DNA from: Balamuthia mandrillaris
Lineage: Eukaryota; Discosea; Longamoebia; Balamuthiidae
Direction: 5' to 3'
Assembly (NCBI GenBank): GCA_031835245.1
Contig: JAVKOQ010000036.1
Span: 5,001 to 69,000, forward strand
DNA: 64,000 nucleotides
The translations under genes and the position numbers were made by a program. Each line of letters begins with the position of its first letter. Within the stretch, counting starts at the first letter, position 1. Positions 21,175 through 33,274 of the stretch are shown in pieces. The notes beneath the pieces are model-generated. The model searched no databases, had not been told where the DNA came from, and saw nothing but the letters and a program-made list of their open reading frames with translations.

Positions 21175-22488
21175 ATGAGGCGCACAGGGTTAGAAGGAGC
21201 ACGGAGGGCAAGCCGATCCCATCTTTGCGGAGCGAAAGCGCACTTTCTCTTTGCTGGCTCTTCCTCCTGTCGGGGTTCGCTGAGCCGTCGATCCCTTGGT
21301 CCCTCCGCCCTTCCCTCCTCCTATTGGATCTGCGGTCACAACAGCAGCAACAACACACTTTGGCTCGGCGGCGGCAGCGAGCGAGGCTATGCCACCAGCC
21401 CCTCTCCTACCAGGAAACCACCGCGCTACGACGACGATGAGGACGAAGATGTGGTGGTGAACGAGGCGGAAGATTTGAAGGCAGTATTGGAGCAGCTACC
21501 CCCTGAATTTGTCGCCATGTTGAAGAAAGAGAGCGAGGTTCCGCGAGTGCCGAAGCACGTCGACAAGGCCTACCGAAAGAGGCTGCAGGAGATGGAGGAG
21601 GAGAGCAAGCAGGGCATCAAGTGGCGCCTGGTGGGGGCTGCGGTGGTCCAAAGGCCTCCGGTCTGCATGCCCCAGCCGCCCCACTGGGAGCAGGAGTACT
21701 GGGACTGGCTCACGGAGAAGAGCATCAAACAGGCCCACACCCTGGAGGAGCGGCTGGAGCTCATGGAGCAGGACCAGGCCAAGAAGGCTGGCGCCAAGAA
21801 AAAGGACAAGAAGAAAAAGCAGAGCGGGGACGAGCAGGAGGAGGAGGGCATGCTCGACCTGCCCAACATCTACCGGGGCCTGTTAAAGCAGAAGGAGCTG
21901 AGGGAGATGGGGCGCACTTGGTCTCGCGAGACCGAGGACGACCGCCGCAACAACCGCAAGTCGCTCAACCGGAAGCTCGACAGAACCCTCTACCTGCTCG
22001 TCAAGAAGGCCAGAGAGGAGCACGCTTGGCAGTTTCCTCAGGGCGGCATAGAGGAAGGAGAGACCATGCAAAAAGTTGGTAGTTCTTTGTGTTTCTTTGT
22101 TTAAAAGCATGTGGATCACTAACTCGGGTTTGGCTTAGTGTGCTGAACGAGAACTGAGAGAGGAATGTGGAGCCGAGTTGGAGATCTTCACTCATGATTC
22201 TATTCCCAGCCATTGCTACAGCTATCCATTGCCTGAAAAAGAGCAGAAGAAGTTCGGTGCAACGGGATCAAAGGTACACAGTTAACCTCAACCCGCTGAA
22301 TTTCGTTTGCCCTCACCTATCTCCGCATTCATCATCAGGTCTTTTTCTATGAGATGCTACACATTGAAGGGGCGCCAAAGTTGAACCAAGCTGAGCTGGA
22401 GGATTATGTTTGGGTAACCAAGGAAGAAATGGCAGATTACCTGTCCCCTTCCTTGTACGAATCCATCAAGGACGTGTTGAGAGAATAA
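21175..22488 (+). CDS. MRPL46: Mitochondrial ribosomal protein mL46 with an intact Nudix box
   Basis: Exons 21175-22074, 22139-22273 and 22339-22488 give 394 aa. An N-terminal basic, Ser/Arg-rich leader suggests mitochondrial import. The family core is clear: WRLVGAAVVQRPPV, WEQEYWDW, LDRTLYLLVKKAREEHAWQF, then FFYEMLHI and VWVTKEEMADYL. Known role: subunit of the large mitoribosomal subunit, derived from a Nudix hydrolase. In most mL46 the Nudix box is degraded. Here it reads, across the intron at 22075-22138, GGIEEGETMQK then CAERELREECGA. This fits Gx5Ex7REUxEExGU with every acidic ligand present. It has an acidic-basic insert of about 40 residues in the middle. Start chosen at 21175 because the leader is import-like. 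Confidence 0.9.
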
Positions 22489-22941
22489 CAAACAGAATTC
22501 CAGTATCTCCCTCCCTTCCCTCCCTTCCTCTCTTTTGTTGCTATTTGTTTTTTTTTTTTCGTTTTGTTCAGCTGTGGCAAAGTTCCTACGATCACACGAG
22601 AACGTTTTTTGTGTTTTTCTCTCGCATCTCTCAAACTCAGCCTGTTTGTGTTTTCCTTCTGTCAGGATGTAGGAAGGGCGAGGCAAACACCCACCCAACC
22701 GACACGCGTGCGCGCGTTGGTTTGGGGGAGCAAGGAACCTCTCCTGCTTGGAACTTTGTGTCCATCCTGAGTTGTGAATGATTGGCGGAGAAAATTCATT
22801 TGAGGAGCCATTTATAGAGCCCGGGAACCGGCTTTGCAATTGTGGGATCCGCAGGAATATTCGTGTCGTCATGAAATAATTCACCACCATCTTTTTTTTT
22901 TGGGTTTATTTTGGGTGTCCCTTTGGGCAAAAACAAAAACA
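22489..22941. promoter_or_regulatory. Intergenic with variant element TGTCGTCATGA
   Basis: A close relative of the GTCGAC element, TGTCGTCATGA, is at 22864-22874, 68 bp before the next start. Related copies are at 51580-51590 and, on the minus strand, at 55379-55389. Confidence 0.35.
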
Positions 22942-24003
22942 ATGTCAAAGACCCATGGGTGGGAGAACGCCAGTTTGTCCTACGCCAACTCGGGCACCAG
23001 GGCGGTTTGCGTATCGCTCGTTATCATACTGCTGTGCTGTATGCTGCTGTTGAAGACGATGAACGACTACGACCACAGCGAAACCAGGACGGAGATCACA
23101 GGGGAGCGAGCACTCCCTCACTCACAACCGCTTTTTTCTGTGCAACATGGGACAAAACCCGTGGGTTTGAACGTTTGGGCGATAGTTGCCGAACGAAAGG
23201 ATACCCTCTCCTTGCAGCTGGACCTTCTGCTGCCTCTCTTGACCAACGGGCTTCTAGACCAGCTGCATCTTTGGAACTACATCCACTGCCACTCGAAAGA
23301 TGAAATATCCAACAAGAAAAGCCTTTCCTTTCTTCAAGAAGCTCGCAAACGCAACTCTCGCGTACACTTGAAGGAACCATTGGGATGTTCTTGGGCTCAT
23401 TTCTACGAGCATTATGCCCTTGAAGCTCGACCCGAAGACGTTATCATTAAGGCTGACAACGGTATCCTCTGGTTCAACTCTAGCCACGTTCTTTCTTTCA
23501 TCAATCGGAGACGTGACCATCCAGAAGCACTGCTCATCTCAGCCAACGTGGTCAACAACGACCTCTGTGCTTTCTACCAGCAACAGAACGGAGCCATACC
23601 ATTCGCTGTGGGCGTCTTCGAACACCCTTCAACCAACGGCAACGAACAGAAAGCCACGCTGTCGGTAGAACCTGAGAGGGCTTTGGCACTCCACAAACGT
23701 TTTCTTGCAAACAAGCAAGCCTTTGCTCAACCTGAGGTCGGGCTGGTGCGTTTTCGGAGCCGGCTCAACGTCCACCTTGTGGCTTTCTTGGGCAAAGACA
23801 TGAAGAAGATCGCTGAGTTTGTACAGGAGAACCACGAGGAAGACGAGGACGAGGACGCCATCCTCACCCGCCATGCCAACGAGCTGCTGGAGGAGCGCGC
23901 GATCGAGTACATCGACATGGCATTCACCGCCGCTCACGCCACGTATCGCGCCCAGGAGAGCCATCGGAGTAGCATCGTTCAGCTCTACCAGCAACACCGG
24001 TGA
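22942..24003 (+). CDS. Type II membrane protein, glycosyltransferase-like
   Basis: A single-exon gene of 353 aa. A short cytosolic tail is followed by one membrane span (AVCVSLVIILLCCMLLL), the type II layout of Golgi enzymes. The luminal part has LNVWAIVAERKDTL, LDQLHLWNYI, and DVIIKADNGILWFNSSHVLSF. The last is like the 'viKiDDDivfid' strand of an uncharacterised glycosyltransferase-like family of fungi and protists, with KADNG where a DD pair is usual. A Glu/Asp-rich stretch (ENHEEDEDEDA) precedes the end. I do not recognise a specific enzyme. An upstream in-frame ATG at 22834 was rejected because it would bury the membrane anchor. Confidence 0.6.
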   Translation: MSKTHGWENASLSYANSGTRAVCVSLVIILLCCMLLLKTMNDYDHSETRTEITGERALPHSQPLFSVQHGTKPVGLNVWAIVAERKDTLSLQLDLLLPLLTNGLLDQLHLWNYIHCHSKDEISNKKSLSFLQEARKRNSRVHLKEPLGCSWAHFYEHYALEARPEDVIIKADNGILWFNSSHVLSFINRRRDHPEALLISANVVNNDLCAFYQQQNGAIPFAVGVFEHPSTNGNEQKATLSVEPERALALHKRFLANKQAFAQPEVGLVRFRSRLNVHLVAFLGKDMKKIAEFVQENHEEDEDEDAILTRHANELLEERAIEYIDMAFTAAHATYRAQESHRSSIVQLYQQHR

Positions 24004-24933
24004 GCAAACACCTCTTCCAAGAAGAAGAAGACTTTCATGATGGGTATGAGTGTGTATAATGTGCAAATGAAAAAAAAATCAACAAAAGCAAAGATGGTTG
24101 CTGCCCAAAAATGGTGGAAATCGATCGTGCCCAAAATATGTCCAAGCTACACCTGACCGCCACGCGATCTCCCCATCACAACGAAAATCAAAAAAAAAAA
24201 AATAGGTGAGCGGACACCTCCGTGCATGCGTGTGTGTGTGTCCTCCGCTGTGGCCCTCAACAAGAACCAAAAAGAGTTACTCTCGTTGCGCAAGCACAAA
24301 GGATCAAGAAACGACCCGCTTGGGGTTTTTTTGGCCTATCAGCATACGGGTACGGGCACGCACGTTTTGCATTTTTTTTTTCAAGTTTTCTTAACGTGTT
24401 CTTCTTTTTGCCGCCAGCGCTTTTATTTAATAAAAAAAAAAAAACAAGGGAGTCCTAGGAGGGAAGGGAAGGGAACCTCTCCAACGACTCTTCGACGCGA
24501 CTTTGGAAAAGTCTCTGGTGGTGGCCCCCCCAAAGGAGAAAAAAAAAAGTCAGAAACGGTCAGGTTGCAAACTTATTCTAAGAAGAAGAGGCAAGAGAGA
24601 GAGAGAGCGAGAAAGAAAAGGAGCTCGGGTCTTCCCCCTTGTTTTGAATTGATGGGTAAGTGCTTTTTCTCTTTCTTCTATTGTTTTTTGTTCGTCTTGT
24701 CATTCTCTTCTTTTTTTGTTCGTTGTGTTTTGTGGGGATGGTTTAAACCGGTCGAACAAGATTATTCATTTCTTCTTATTGATGTTGGAATTCATTTTTC
24801 AATCCGAACGAAAAAAACATAATTCGCAGGACCAAATAATAATCACATAGTGATCGATTAAGCAGAAAAGACGACGCAGCGTTTGGTCTTGTCCCGACAC
24901 ACATAACAGTTCGCTACTGCCGGGAAGTACTTC
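24004..24933. promoter_or_regulatory. Kinase 5' region with probable leader intron and short upstream ORF
   Basis: 930 bp with no protein gene. Near its end there is a strong donor, ATGG|gtaagtg at 24655/24656, and an acceptor, ttcgcag at 24829. Spliced, they create an upstream ORF of 11 codons that starts at 24652 and stops at 24859-24861, 72 bp before the kinase start. The rest is A/T-rich with a long A run at 24431-24442. Confidence 0.4.
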
Positions 24934-25158
24934 ATGCCCTTAAAGCTTGCCATCACCGGCTGTGAAATCCGGCTCGATGCCTCCTTTACTCCTTTTGCGG
25001 TACTCTTTCTCTCCTCTCTTTCTCTCTCTCTCTCTCTCTCTGTTCTTACGACGTGTACATCTCTTGTAGGCCTACATCATAGAAATCAACGAGAACAAGT
25101 ATCGCTACCTCATCTACCGCAGATACAACCAATTCCATGAGCTCAACGTTAAGGTACG

Positions 25159-25189
<31 letters not shown>

Positions 25190-28100
25190 TCTCCTCTTCT
25201 CTTAAAGATGTAAGTAGAGTGGAGGGAAAAAATGATCCGGTTGGGAGTATCCGCTGCAGTTGCTTCGTCCTCATCAACTTTCTGTTTTCAAATGCTTCTC
25301 TTCCATGCTTCATAAATAGCTGCGAGAAAATTTTTCCAAGGAGAAGATCCCGCTGCTCCCTGGCAAACATTTCAATCTGTTTCGTTCTTCGACCAACGCG
25401 AAGCTAGTGGCAGAGAGAAAAGATGGGTTGGAGAAATACCTGACGGACCTCCTTCAGATCCCTGCCGTGCGCGAAAGCAAAATATTCAAGCGGTGGCTTG
25501 ACCCGAACATCAACGTATGCTTTCTCTCCTTTCTTCCTTCTTTTGAGCCTTTAGCGTTTTTGTTTTTTTAATGCCTTTCTTTCCTTCTTTTCTTTTTCCC
25601 ACTTTTTCCGTTGCTCATTTTCACTTATTTCATGTTGTTATGTTCACTTTGGTTGGTGACATGTTGCTATTTTTTCTGTGGAGAGCAGCCTGGACAGTTT
25701 TGCTTATCCAATCCAGATAAGTGTGGATGGTTGGAGAAAGAGGGCCACGTAGTGAAGAATTGGAAGAGGCGTTGGTTCGTTTTGGTGGATAATCTTCTGT
25801 ACTATATGAAGAGCAGCGATGTACGATTCTCTTTCATCTCTACTTCTTCTTGCTTTTTCCCCCCTTTCTTATCTTTACTCTCTCTCTCTCTCTCTCTCTC
25901 AAACAATTACTTCTTCTATATAATATGATATCATGTGCAGTCGACAGAACCAACAGGGATAATCCCCCTCAAAGGAAGTGTGGTGCGGAGGGCAACAGAG
26001 CGAGAGCTTCCCTACTACATTGAAATCCGTACGGAAGCCTACAAGTCCCTCAACAACTTTTACCTACGGGCAGAGAATAAGGAGCAATACGAGGAGTGGC
26101 TGGTGTTGCTACAACAAGCTACCAGACGAGGCACCCGCCGCACGGGACATCACAGTCTTTCTTCTCCTCATGTCTCAGCCTCGAGCTTCACCAAACTGCC
26201 GAAGAAGCACAAGAAAAGCGTCGACAAACCCTTTGGGTTGGAGTCGGAGGAAGCAGAGTACACCAATAACAACACTACCCCTAGTGGATCTTACCAGCCC
26301 TCCTCTTCTTCGGTTTCTTGCGAGTTGGACAGTTCCGATTTGGAGGAGGCAGCCGCTTCTTATCCCACTCGTTTCAGCTTCGTGGAGCTTCCACCTAGAG
26401 TTGGCTCCGCCGAAGAGGCACGCAGCGGTTTGTCATCGTTGCAGCCTGTCCCTGGCAAGCAACGTTCCAACACCGTCATCGAGGAAAGCTATCCGGATCT
26501 CGGTTGGGAGACAGGTATTCACCTCAGTGACCCATCAAAGAAGAGTGATGAGTTTGATGATGACGGGGAAAGCGAAAGATCGAAGAACAAGAAGAAGAAA
26601 TACAAGAAGAACAAGAAGAACAAGCACAAGAGCAAGTCTTTTATGTACGATGAGTCTAGAGCGTTCTCCTCCTTTTCTTCGATTGCTGGCAGGAGCGCCA
26701 CACTTACTCCGATTAATATCGATGCCAAGCTGGTCGCCAGTAAAAGCGACTGTGACCGCGAGTTGCAACGCTTCTTGGAGGCCATTCAAGCACGTTATCT
26801 TTCCTCTTCCAAATTATCCCCTTCCTCATCAGATTCTTCTTCTGGTCAACAAAAGCATCATCACCATCATAAACGACGGACGAAAAAGAATTCGCCCAAA
26901 TCCCACGATAATGATGGCAGCAGTAGTAGCAGCAACAACAGCAGCGAGAACAGCCCGACTCCAGGCTCGTCTCCTAGACATGGGGCGAACAAGAGTCGAT
27001 CTCCACGAACGAAGGATAGGAAGAGGATGAAAGAAAGAACGGCGGAAGAGAATAATGAGCAGCAGCAACCGCAGGAGAAAGAAGATACGGAACGACAAAG
27101 GAAAGGATCGGGAGGCAAGCACAAACACAAGAAACGAGACAGCAGCAATGATGGCAACAACAAATCAAAAACTAAGAAACAACCAAAGGAAAAGAAAAAG
27201 AACATTGATGAAGGCGCCACTTCGGAGAGCAAGCACAAAAAAGATAAGCACAAGGAGCGAATGAAACTTATTCGAAGCGCTGGTGTTGGTTTTGTATATA
27301 GTAGTAGCAGCAGCAGCAAAAAGATAGGCGGCCGAGACCCTATCTTTGGCAAGCAGAGCAGATTTTTGGAGAAGGCCTCCATCCCCATCGACTTTTTGGA
27401 GCGTCTCATTAAGTTGACGCTCACTATCATCAAGACCAGCGTTGACACCCTCAAGCAGGACAACTTCTGCAAAGAGCTGGTGAAGGAGATCAAGGCACTC
27501 ATTAGCTCCAGCGAGGGAGGAAGGGGAGGCAGCCTTCTTGCCACGCGACTACTATACCTATTCTCTCCCTGTGCTCGTTGGGTGGAATTCTACCGCTATC
27601 AAATGAAGCTGGAAGAGAACGAGAAACAGGCAGCAGCTCAAGCTAACAACAACACATCAGCATCACAAGCGGCTATAGAGGAGGAGGCTAAGGGCATTCG
27701 CACAGAACATGCCAATACGAAAGATATCAAAGCAACCACCACGGGCAGAGGAAAGCAACAAGCAAGCGACACAGCTTCTTCTTCTTCTTCATTGTCCTCT
27801 TCTACTTCTGGCAGTAACGACAAGAGTCTTCATTCCCCTAAAGGCGCCAAAAAGCACTCCGTTGCTTCTCAAGCCCAACAATCCACAACCACAACAAACA
27901 CTCCTCACGTCCATAATGCCTTTGCAGAGGCGGCCATCATGGTTTGCTTCACGCGCATGGCAGGCAGCGTGGGTACCGCCCTCACCCTTAGAGTGGATGC
28001 TCCCTTTGGCAAACCTCGAGGAAAGAGCATAGGTGACCAGGAAGAAGAGAACGCCAGTGAGAATAATAGTGCAAGCAGCGGCGTTCAGCGATCGTACCTA

Positions 28101-30137
28101 CCATGGGTTCATCGATCTTTGCCTGCTGACCAATCTCCAGTTTTCTCTTCGTCACCGGTGCCTGCTTCTCCTATTTCCAGTCATCGCGACCTTGCTTCTT
28201 CTGCTGTAATGCCTTCTCCTTTTTCTCTTTCTGGCAACAACAAATCGGGACTAAAGAAAGGCTCGACACCTTCTCTCCGAGAAGATAGTTTTGTGCTGTT
28301 AGACTGTTCCCCTACTGACCCAACGGCCCCAATAGCATCTTCGTTATCATCATTAGTCAAGAAAGAACAAGAAGCAGAAGACGCTCCTGTAATTAATACC
28401 TCATCCGCTCAACAGCCTTCTCCTTATTCTTCTTCTACTACAAATGATCCTTCTTTCACCTCTTCTTGTTCTTCTTCTTCTTCTTCTTCTTCTTCTTCTT
28501 CTATTGATGCTGCTAGAACAGAACAACAGACGGCCGAGCCAGTACCTCCTTCTCTAAAGAACAAGCCCGAACAACAAGAACAACAACCACAAAGGGAACC
28601 TCCTGCCAGCCCAACACCCTCAACAAAAACCCAACACACATCAACAGGTAACAAGACACCAAGAGCACCGTCCACTCCCACCAAATCTGGCGGCCAGAAA
28701 AGGAAGGGAAGCAGCAGAAAAGCAAGATCCAAGGCAGTTCAAGCAGAACTCTTTGCTCAAGAACCGGATTCTTCCAAGATTGTGTGCAGGTTGTGTGAAG
28801 AGGAAATCTACACCTCCCAACTCAGTGAGCATTCCAAGTACTGTCAGATCATCTTCAGCAGATGCGAGAGCAACCACTCTCTCTCCCTCGAACAAAAAAT
28901 GGAAGCGCTTCTCTCCCTCATTCCCGTCGTCCTTTATTCTTCTCCCACTTCTGCTGCGGCTGTTGCTTCTTCTGCTTCTTCATCATCTTCTTCTTCCTCT
29001 TCTTCCAAAGATGGTGACAACGAACAACAGCAACAGCAGCAGCAGCACAGCGACGCTGCACTTCAAAGCATCGGCAACATCGCGCGTATCGCTCTAACAG
29101 CCTCTGCAGATGGCACGTTAGAGCAGCACGCACGAAAGCTGTTAAAGGACCTGCAGGCAATTGTATACAGCGATGCCAACAAGGACGACGTTAAGCTGTT
29201 GACCTTTGGAAGGAGGATCCAACAAACCATTGAGGAACTTATCTCTCAGGTCCTGGCGGAGAGAAAGGTGCAGCCCGCCCGAGAGAAACGTCGCTCCAGA
29301 CGGATTGCCTCCGATACCTCCCTCTTCCCAAAGCCTGGCAGCAGTCCTGCTGCCACTACCGCTGAAAGTGAGCTTCCCCATCACCTCGAGGAGAAACAAA
29401 ACAATAATGATGCCAAAACGGATTTCAATACAAACCCCAAAGCCACAACCAACACATCAATTGCTTCTTCCGCTTTCAACAACACCAACTCACCTAATAT
29501 TGCACCTTCAGCAAAAGACTCACAAGAAGCCAGCGCGACCTCTTCTCCGATGGTCCCTCGAACTCGCCAGGAAAGATCTCGCAGCCAGTCCTTGCTTCGC
29601 ATGTTCTCCCTATTCAGAGACCACGACACCACCTCCCAACCAGATGACATCATCGCAGCGCCTCCTCCCTCCTCCATCAGCGGCCGCCACCAACACTACG
29701 GCACTCGAGTGACCGTCCACGACTTTGAGAAGATCAAGCTTATTAGTCGCGGCGCCTTTGGCAAGGTCTACCTGGCACGCAAGAAGAAGACAGGCGACCT
29801 TTACGCCATTAAGATGTTGAAGAAGGATGACATGGTGCGGAAGAACATGGTGGAGCATGTCATGGCGGAGCGAGACATCATGGCCAGCACACGAAATCCT
29901 TTCGTGGTGAAGCTCTACTATGCCTTCCAGTCTGAGCGTTATCTCTATCTGGTGATGGAGTACCTGATTGGAGGAGACTTGGCGTCCTTGCTGCAGAATC
30001 TTGGTTACTTTGATGAGGACATGGCGAGACAGTATACTGCAGAGACGGTGCTTGCTTTGGAGTATTTGCATTCGTGTGGTATTGTCCATCGTGACCTCAA
30101 GCCAGATAACATGCTCATCAGGTATTTGTTTCATTTG

Positions 30138-30171
<34 letters not shown>

Positions 30172-31763
30172 CTTGTTCTTTGTATTTGTTTTTGATCTTA
30201 TTCCGTAATTTTAATATTTTTATTGTCTACAGCAACAAGGGCCATATCAAACTGACAGACTTTGGTTTGAGCATGATTGGCTTCATCTGCGAGATGCGTG
30301 ATTCAGAATCTGATGCAGAACCTGCGGACGAGGAGGAAGACGAAGATGACGATGAGGATGACGATGAAGACGAAGACGGACGTACTTTAACAAAGAAGAA
30401 ATCCAAGAAAACAGCTGCCGCCACGACTACCAGCACCGAAAGCCCTACCAATGTTTCTTCTCAAAAAGATAACAGCACCAACAAGCATAACAAGAACAAC
30501 GAGGATTTCCTGTCTGCATTAGAGAACAGTAGCAGCAGCAATGCCGTAATGACAAGACATCGCGGCTCCTCAGCCAAACGCCGAGTTGTCGGCACTCCTG
30601 ACTATCTCTCCCCTGAAGCCCTCCTCGGCACCGGCCACAGCGCCTCCGTGGACTGGTGGGCCCTCGGAGTCATCCTCTTTGAGTTCCTCTCTGGTTGTCC
30701 TCCTTTCAACGACGAGACCCCGGAGGAGATCTTCCAGAACATCCTCAACCGCAACATCCCCTGGGCGGAGCTCCCACCAGAGACCTCCCCAGAGGCTCGC
30801 GACCTCATTGACCGGCTGCTCTGTTCGAACCCGAAGCAACGATTGGGGTCTGCTAGTACTGGAGGGGTGGACGCCATCAAAGCGCACCCCTTCTTCAAGA
30901 ACATCAATTGGGAGACGTTGTTGGAGAAGCCTGGCATCTTTGTGCCTAATCCGACAGATATCTACGATACAGGGTACTTTTGGGACCGAACTGATATCTA
31001 TGGACGAAGTTCTGGTGGTGGGTCTATCAGTTCCATCAGCTCATCCATGACGAGCAGTCAGGAGGATGATCACTCTGGTGGCAGTTCTTACCAACATCCT
31101 CACCCCCATTCGCATCATCGCTCGCAACAAATGTTGAGGAATAGTGGAGGAGGAGGGAGAACAATTGGCTCTTCTTTTTCTTCCATGTCAGGAAGTTCCA
31201 CTTCTGCTGGTGGGGTAGGAGCAACAGCAACCTCACCAGGAAGAGGAGGAAGAGCTGGCGGAGCTCATCCTCCGATTGGAAGCTTGCCGGCTTCCTTTCG
31301 TCGGTTCTCTTTCACCAACATTCCTTACCTCATGGAAAAGAACTTGGAGGAAGCCAAACTGACTTCTCCTCGCGTTGGTCCACGTAGAGGAGGAGAAGAA
31401 TACGAAGATGATGACGAGGATTACACAGAAGATATCTACGACGAAGAAGATGACGAAGAGGCGGAGATTTTTGGAATGGATGCTTCCCCTGTAAAGTCTC
31501 ACCGTGAAGGAGAGGCAGAAGAAGAACGCGAGCACTCGACAACGCCAATAACAAATCGCCCGGCAAAGAAACAGAACGAACGAGAACACGATGAGGAACA
31601 ACAACGGCGGCTGCAGAAACAACAACAAGAAGAGAGCAAACTCGCAAAGAAGGTGAAAGAAGAACTGGAAGGATCCACTGTCATAACAGATAGAGGCAGC
31701 TGGTACTTGAAACGACAAAACAACAATAGCACCGACAACTCAGAACAACAACAGTCATCTTAA
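24934..31763 (+). CDS. Large PX-PH-C2HC zinc finger-AGC kinase of the IRE/Rim15/Greatwall group
   Basis: Exons 24934-24999, 25070-25153, 25320-25514, 25689-25820, 25941-30121 and 30233-31763 give 2062 aa. Order: PX domain (about 1-100: [22 protein letters not shown]), PH domain (about 122-215: [32 protein letters not shown]), then about 900 residues of Ser/Lys/Gln-rich disorder. A CxxC-H-C finger follows near 1106 ([20 protein letters not shown]), typical of plant IRE kinases. The AGC kinase starts near 1420: [38 protein letters not shown]. Between DFG and GTPDYLSPE it carries about 110 inserted residues, very acidic, as in Rim15 and Greatwall. The C-terminal tail is acidic and Gln-rich. Those families act in nutrient and cell-cycle signalling. 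The PX-PH front suggests phosphoinositide membrane recruitment (inference). The 5' end is less sure than the rest. Confidence 0.9.
25023..25042 (+). repeat. (CT)n in kinase intron 1
   Basis: Similar sense-strand CT runs occur in introns 2 (25159-25186), 4 (25878-25900) and 5 (30142-30168) of this gene. Confidence 0.85.
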
Positions 31764-31817
31764 CTCGTTGGAGAGAACAAAAAAAATGTGCCTTATTTAT
31801 TCTTTCACACTTTTGCA

Positions 31818-33236
31818 TCACACCGCAACTCTTTCTTTTTCTCCTTCCACTTGTTCTTCTTCTTGTTGTTGTTGTTGATGTTGTTGCATTTGTCTGCGGG
31901 CGAGCTCCTGTCTTCGCATCTCCTCCAATTCGGGTGGCAGCTTGACCACCGGCAAGTTGCTCAGGCACTCCTCCGGCACCTCCGCCGACGTCCATCGCTC
32001 CACTAACTGCAGCTTTTTCTGCTTCCGCATCCGGCGCCACTCCCTCTTTCTCTCCAAAAGGCGCTCTTCCCGCTCCATCTTCTCGCGAAGCACTTCCTGC
32101 TGCTCCGCCAAACGTTGTTTGCGGAGCTCTTCCACTCGTTGAGCGACGCCTCTCTCCTCCAAAGTTGGGCAGTGGTAATAAGCGGTGGCGGAAGTGTCGA
32201 TGGAGGAAGTGAGAGGAGTGCCAAAGTCTTGACGAACGAGCTGCTCTTCTAACCAGAGAAGAGCATCCATGGTGAGGACGATGTAGTCATGGCGCAAGAT
32301 ATCGTAGACGTTGCATTGGGAGGGCTGTTGCACGGTGAACCTTCTCTCGATCTTTGCGTTGGTGCCGTCGCTGGTGCGAATCTTGCCGGAGGTAGACTTT
32401 AGGTTGTGGCTAGCACGAAGGAACCAAGGGCTCGTGGCCTCTCCCTCCTCTCGGATAAAGTAACAACTGTACCATCCCTTTCCTTCCCCTCCTGTTGCTT
32501 CTTCATTCCTGTTGATATCATAAAGGACAGTGGCAAGGTCTTTGGTTTTGCCGGTGGCAACTTTGGTACTTTCCACCACGCGAACCTTGCCTTGAGCATA
32601 CTTCAGGGAGAGAGCAGCACGAAGGCCCATTCGCTGGACCTTGTTCGGGAGGTCGTAGCTCCAGTCCTTGGGGCTGATGGCGTGGATGTGACCTCCGCCG
32701 CGCCAAAGCGGGCTGCGAATGCTTCCAGCGCGCGCTCTGCCCAGGCCTTTTTGTTGCCAAGGCTTCTTGCCACCACCAGAGACTTCGCTTCTGGACTTGG
32801 TCTTCTTCAGGCCCTTTCGCTTGCAGGCCAGTTGCCAGATCACCACTCTGACGACAACGAGAAGCGACACCAGGTTGTAGAGTGAGTATGAGCGAGAGAA
32901 ACAAAGAGAGAGAAAGACAAGAGAAGAAAGGAGAAAGGAGAGGAGGACGAGAGAGAAGCAGATAAAGAGAGAACAAGAAAAGAGCGCTGGTGTTTACCGG
33001 TGCAAAATGTCGGTACGAATGGGGGCCAAGAAGACATTGGGGTTCAGCTGCACGTCGCCAACGGAGCCCAGCTCGACCAGAGATTCAATGGGAAGGGTCA
33101 ACACGGGCGCCCAACGATTCTGCGTGGTGCTGTCGACGTCGGCAGAGATTTGCTCTGCAAATAATTCGGTTCCGCGTGATCCAATCAGCGAGAGAGAGCG
33201 AGAGAGAGCGAGAGAGAGCGAGAGAGAGCGAGAGAG

Positions 33237-33274
<38 letters not shown>

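Noticed and set aside
30122-30232. Kinase frame running through without intron
   Set aside because: The region encodes a CT repeat (Leu/Ser run) in the middle of the catalytic loop; splicing restores [17 protein letters not shown].
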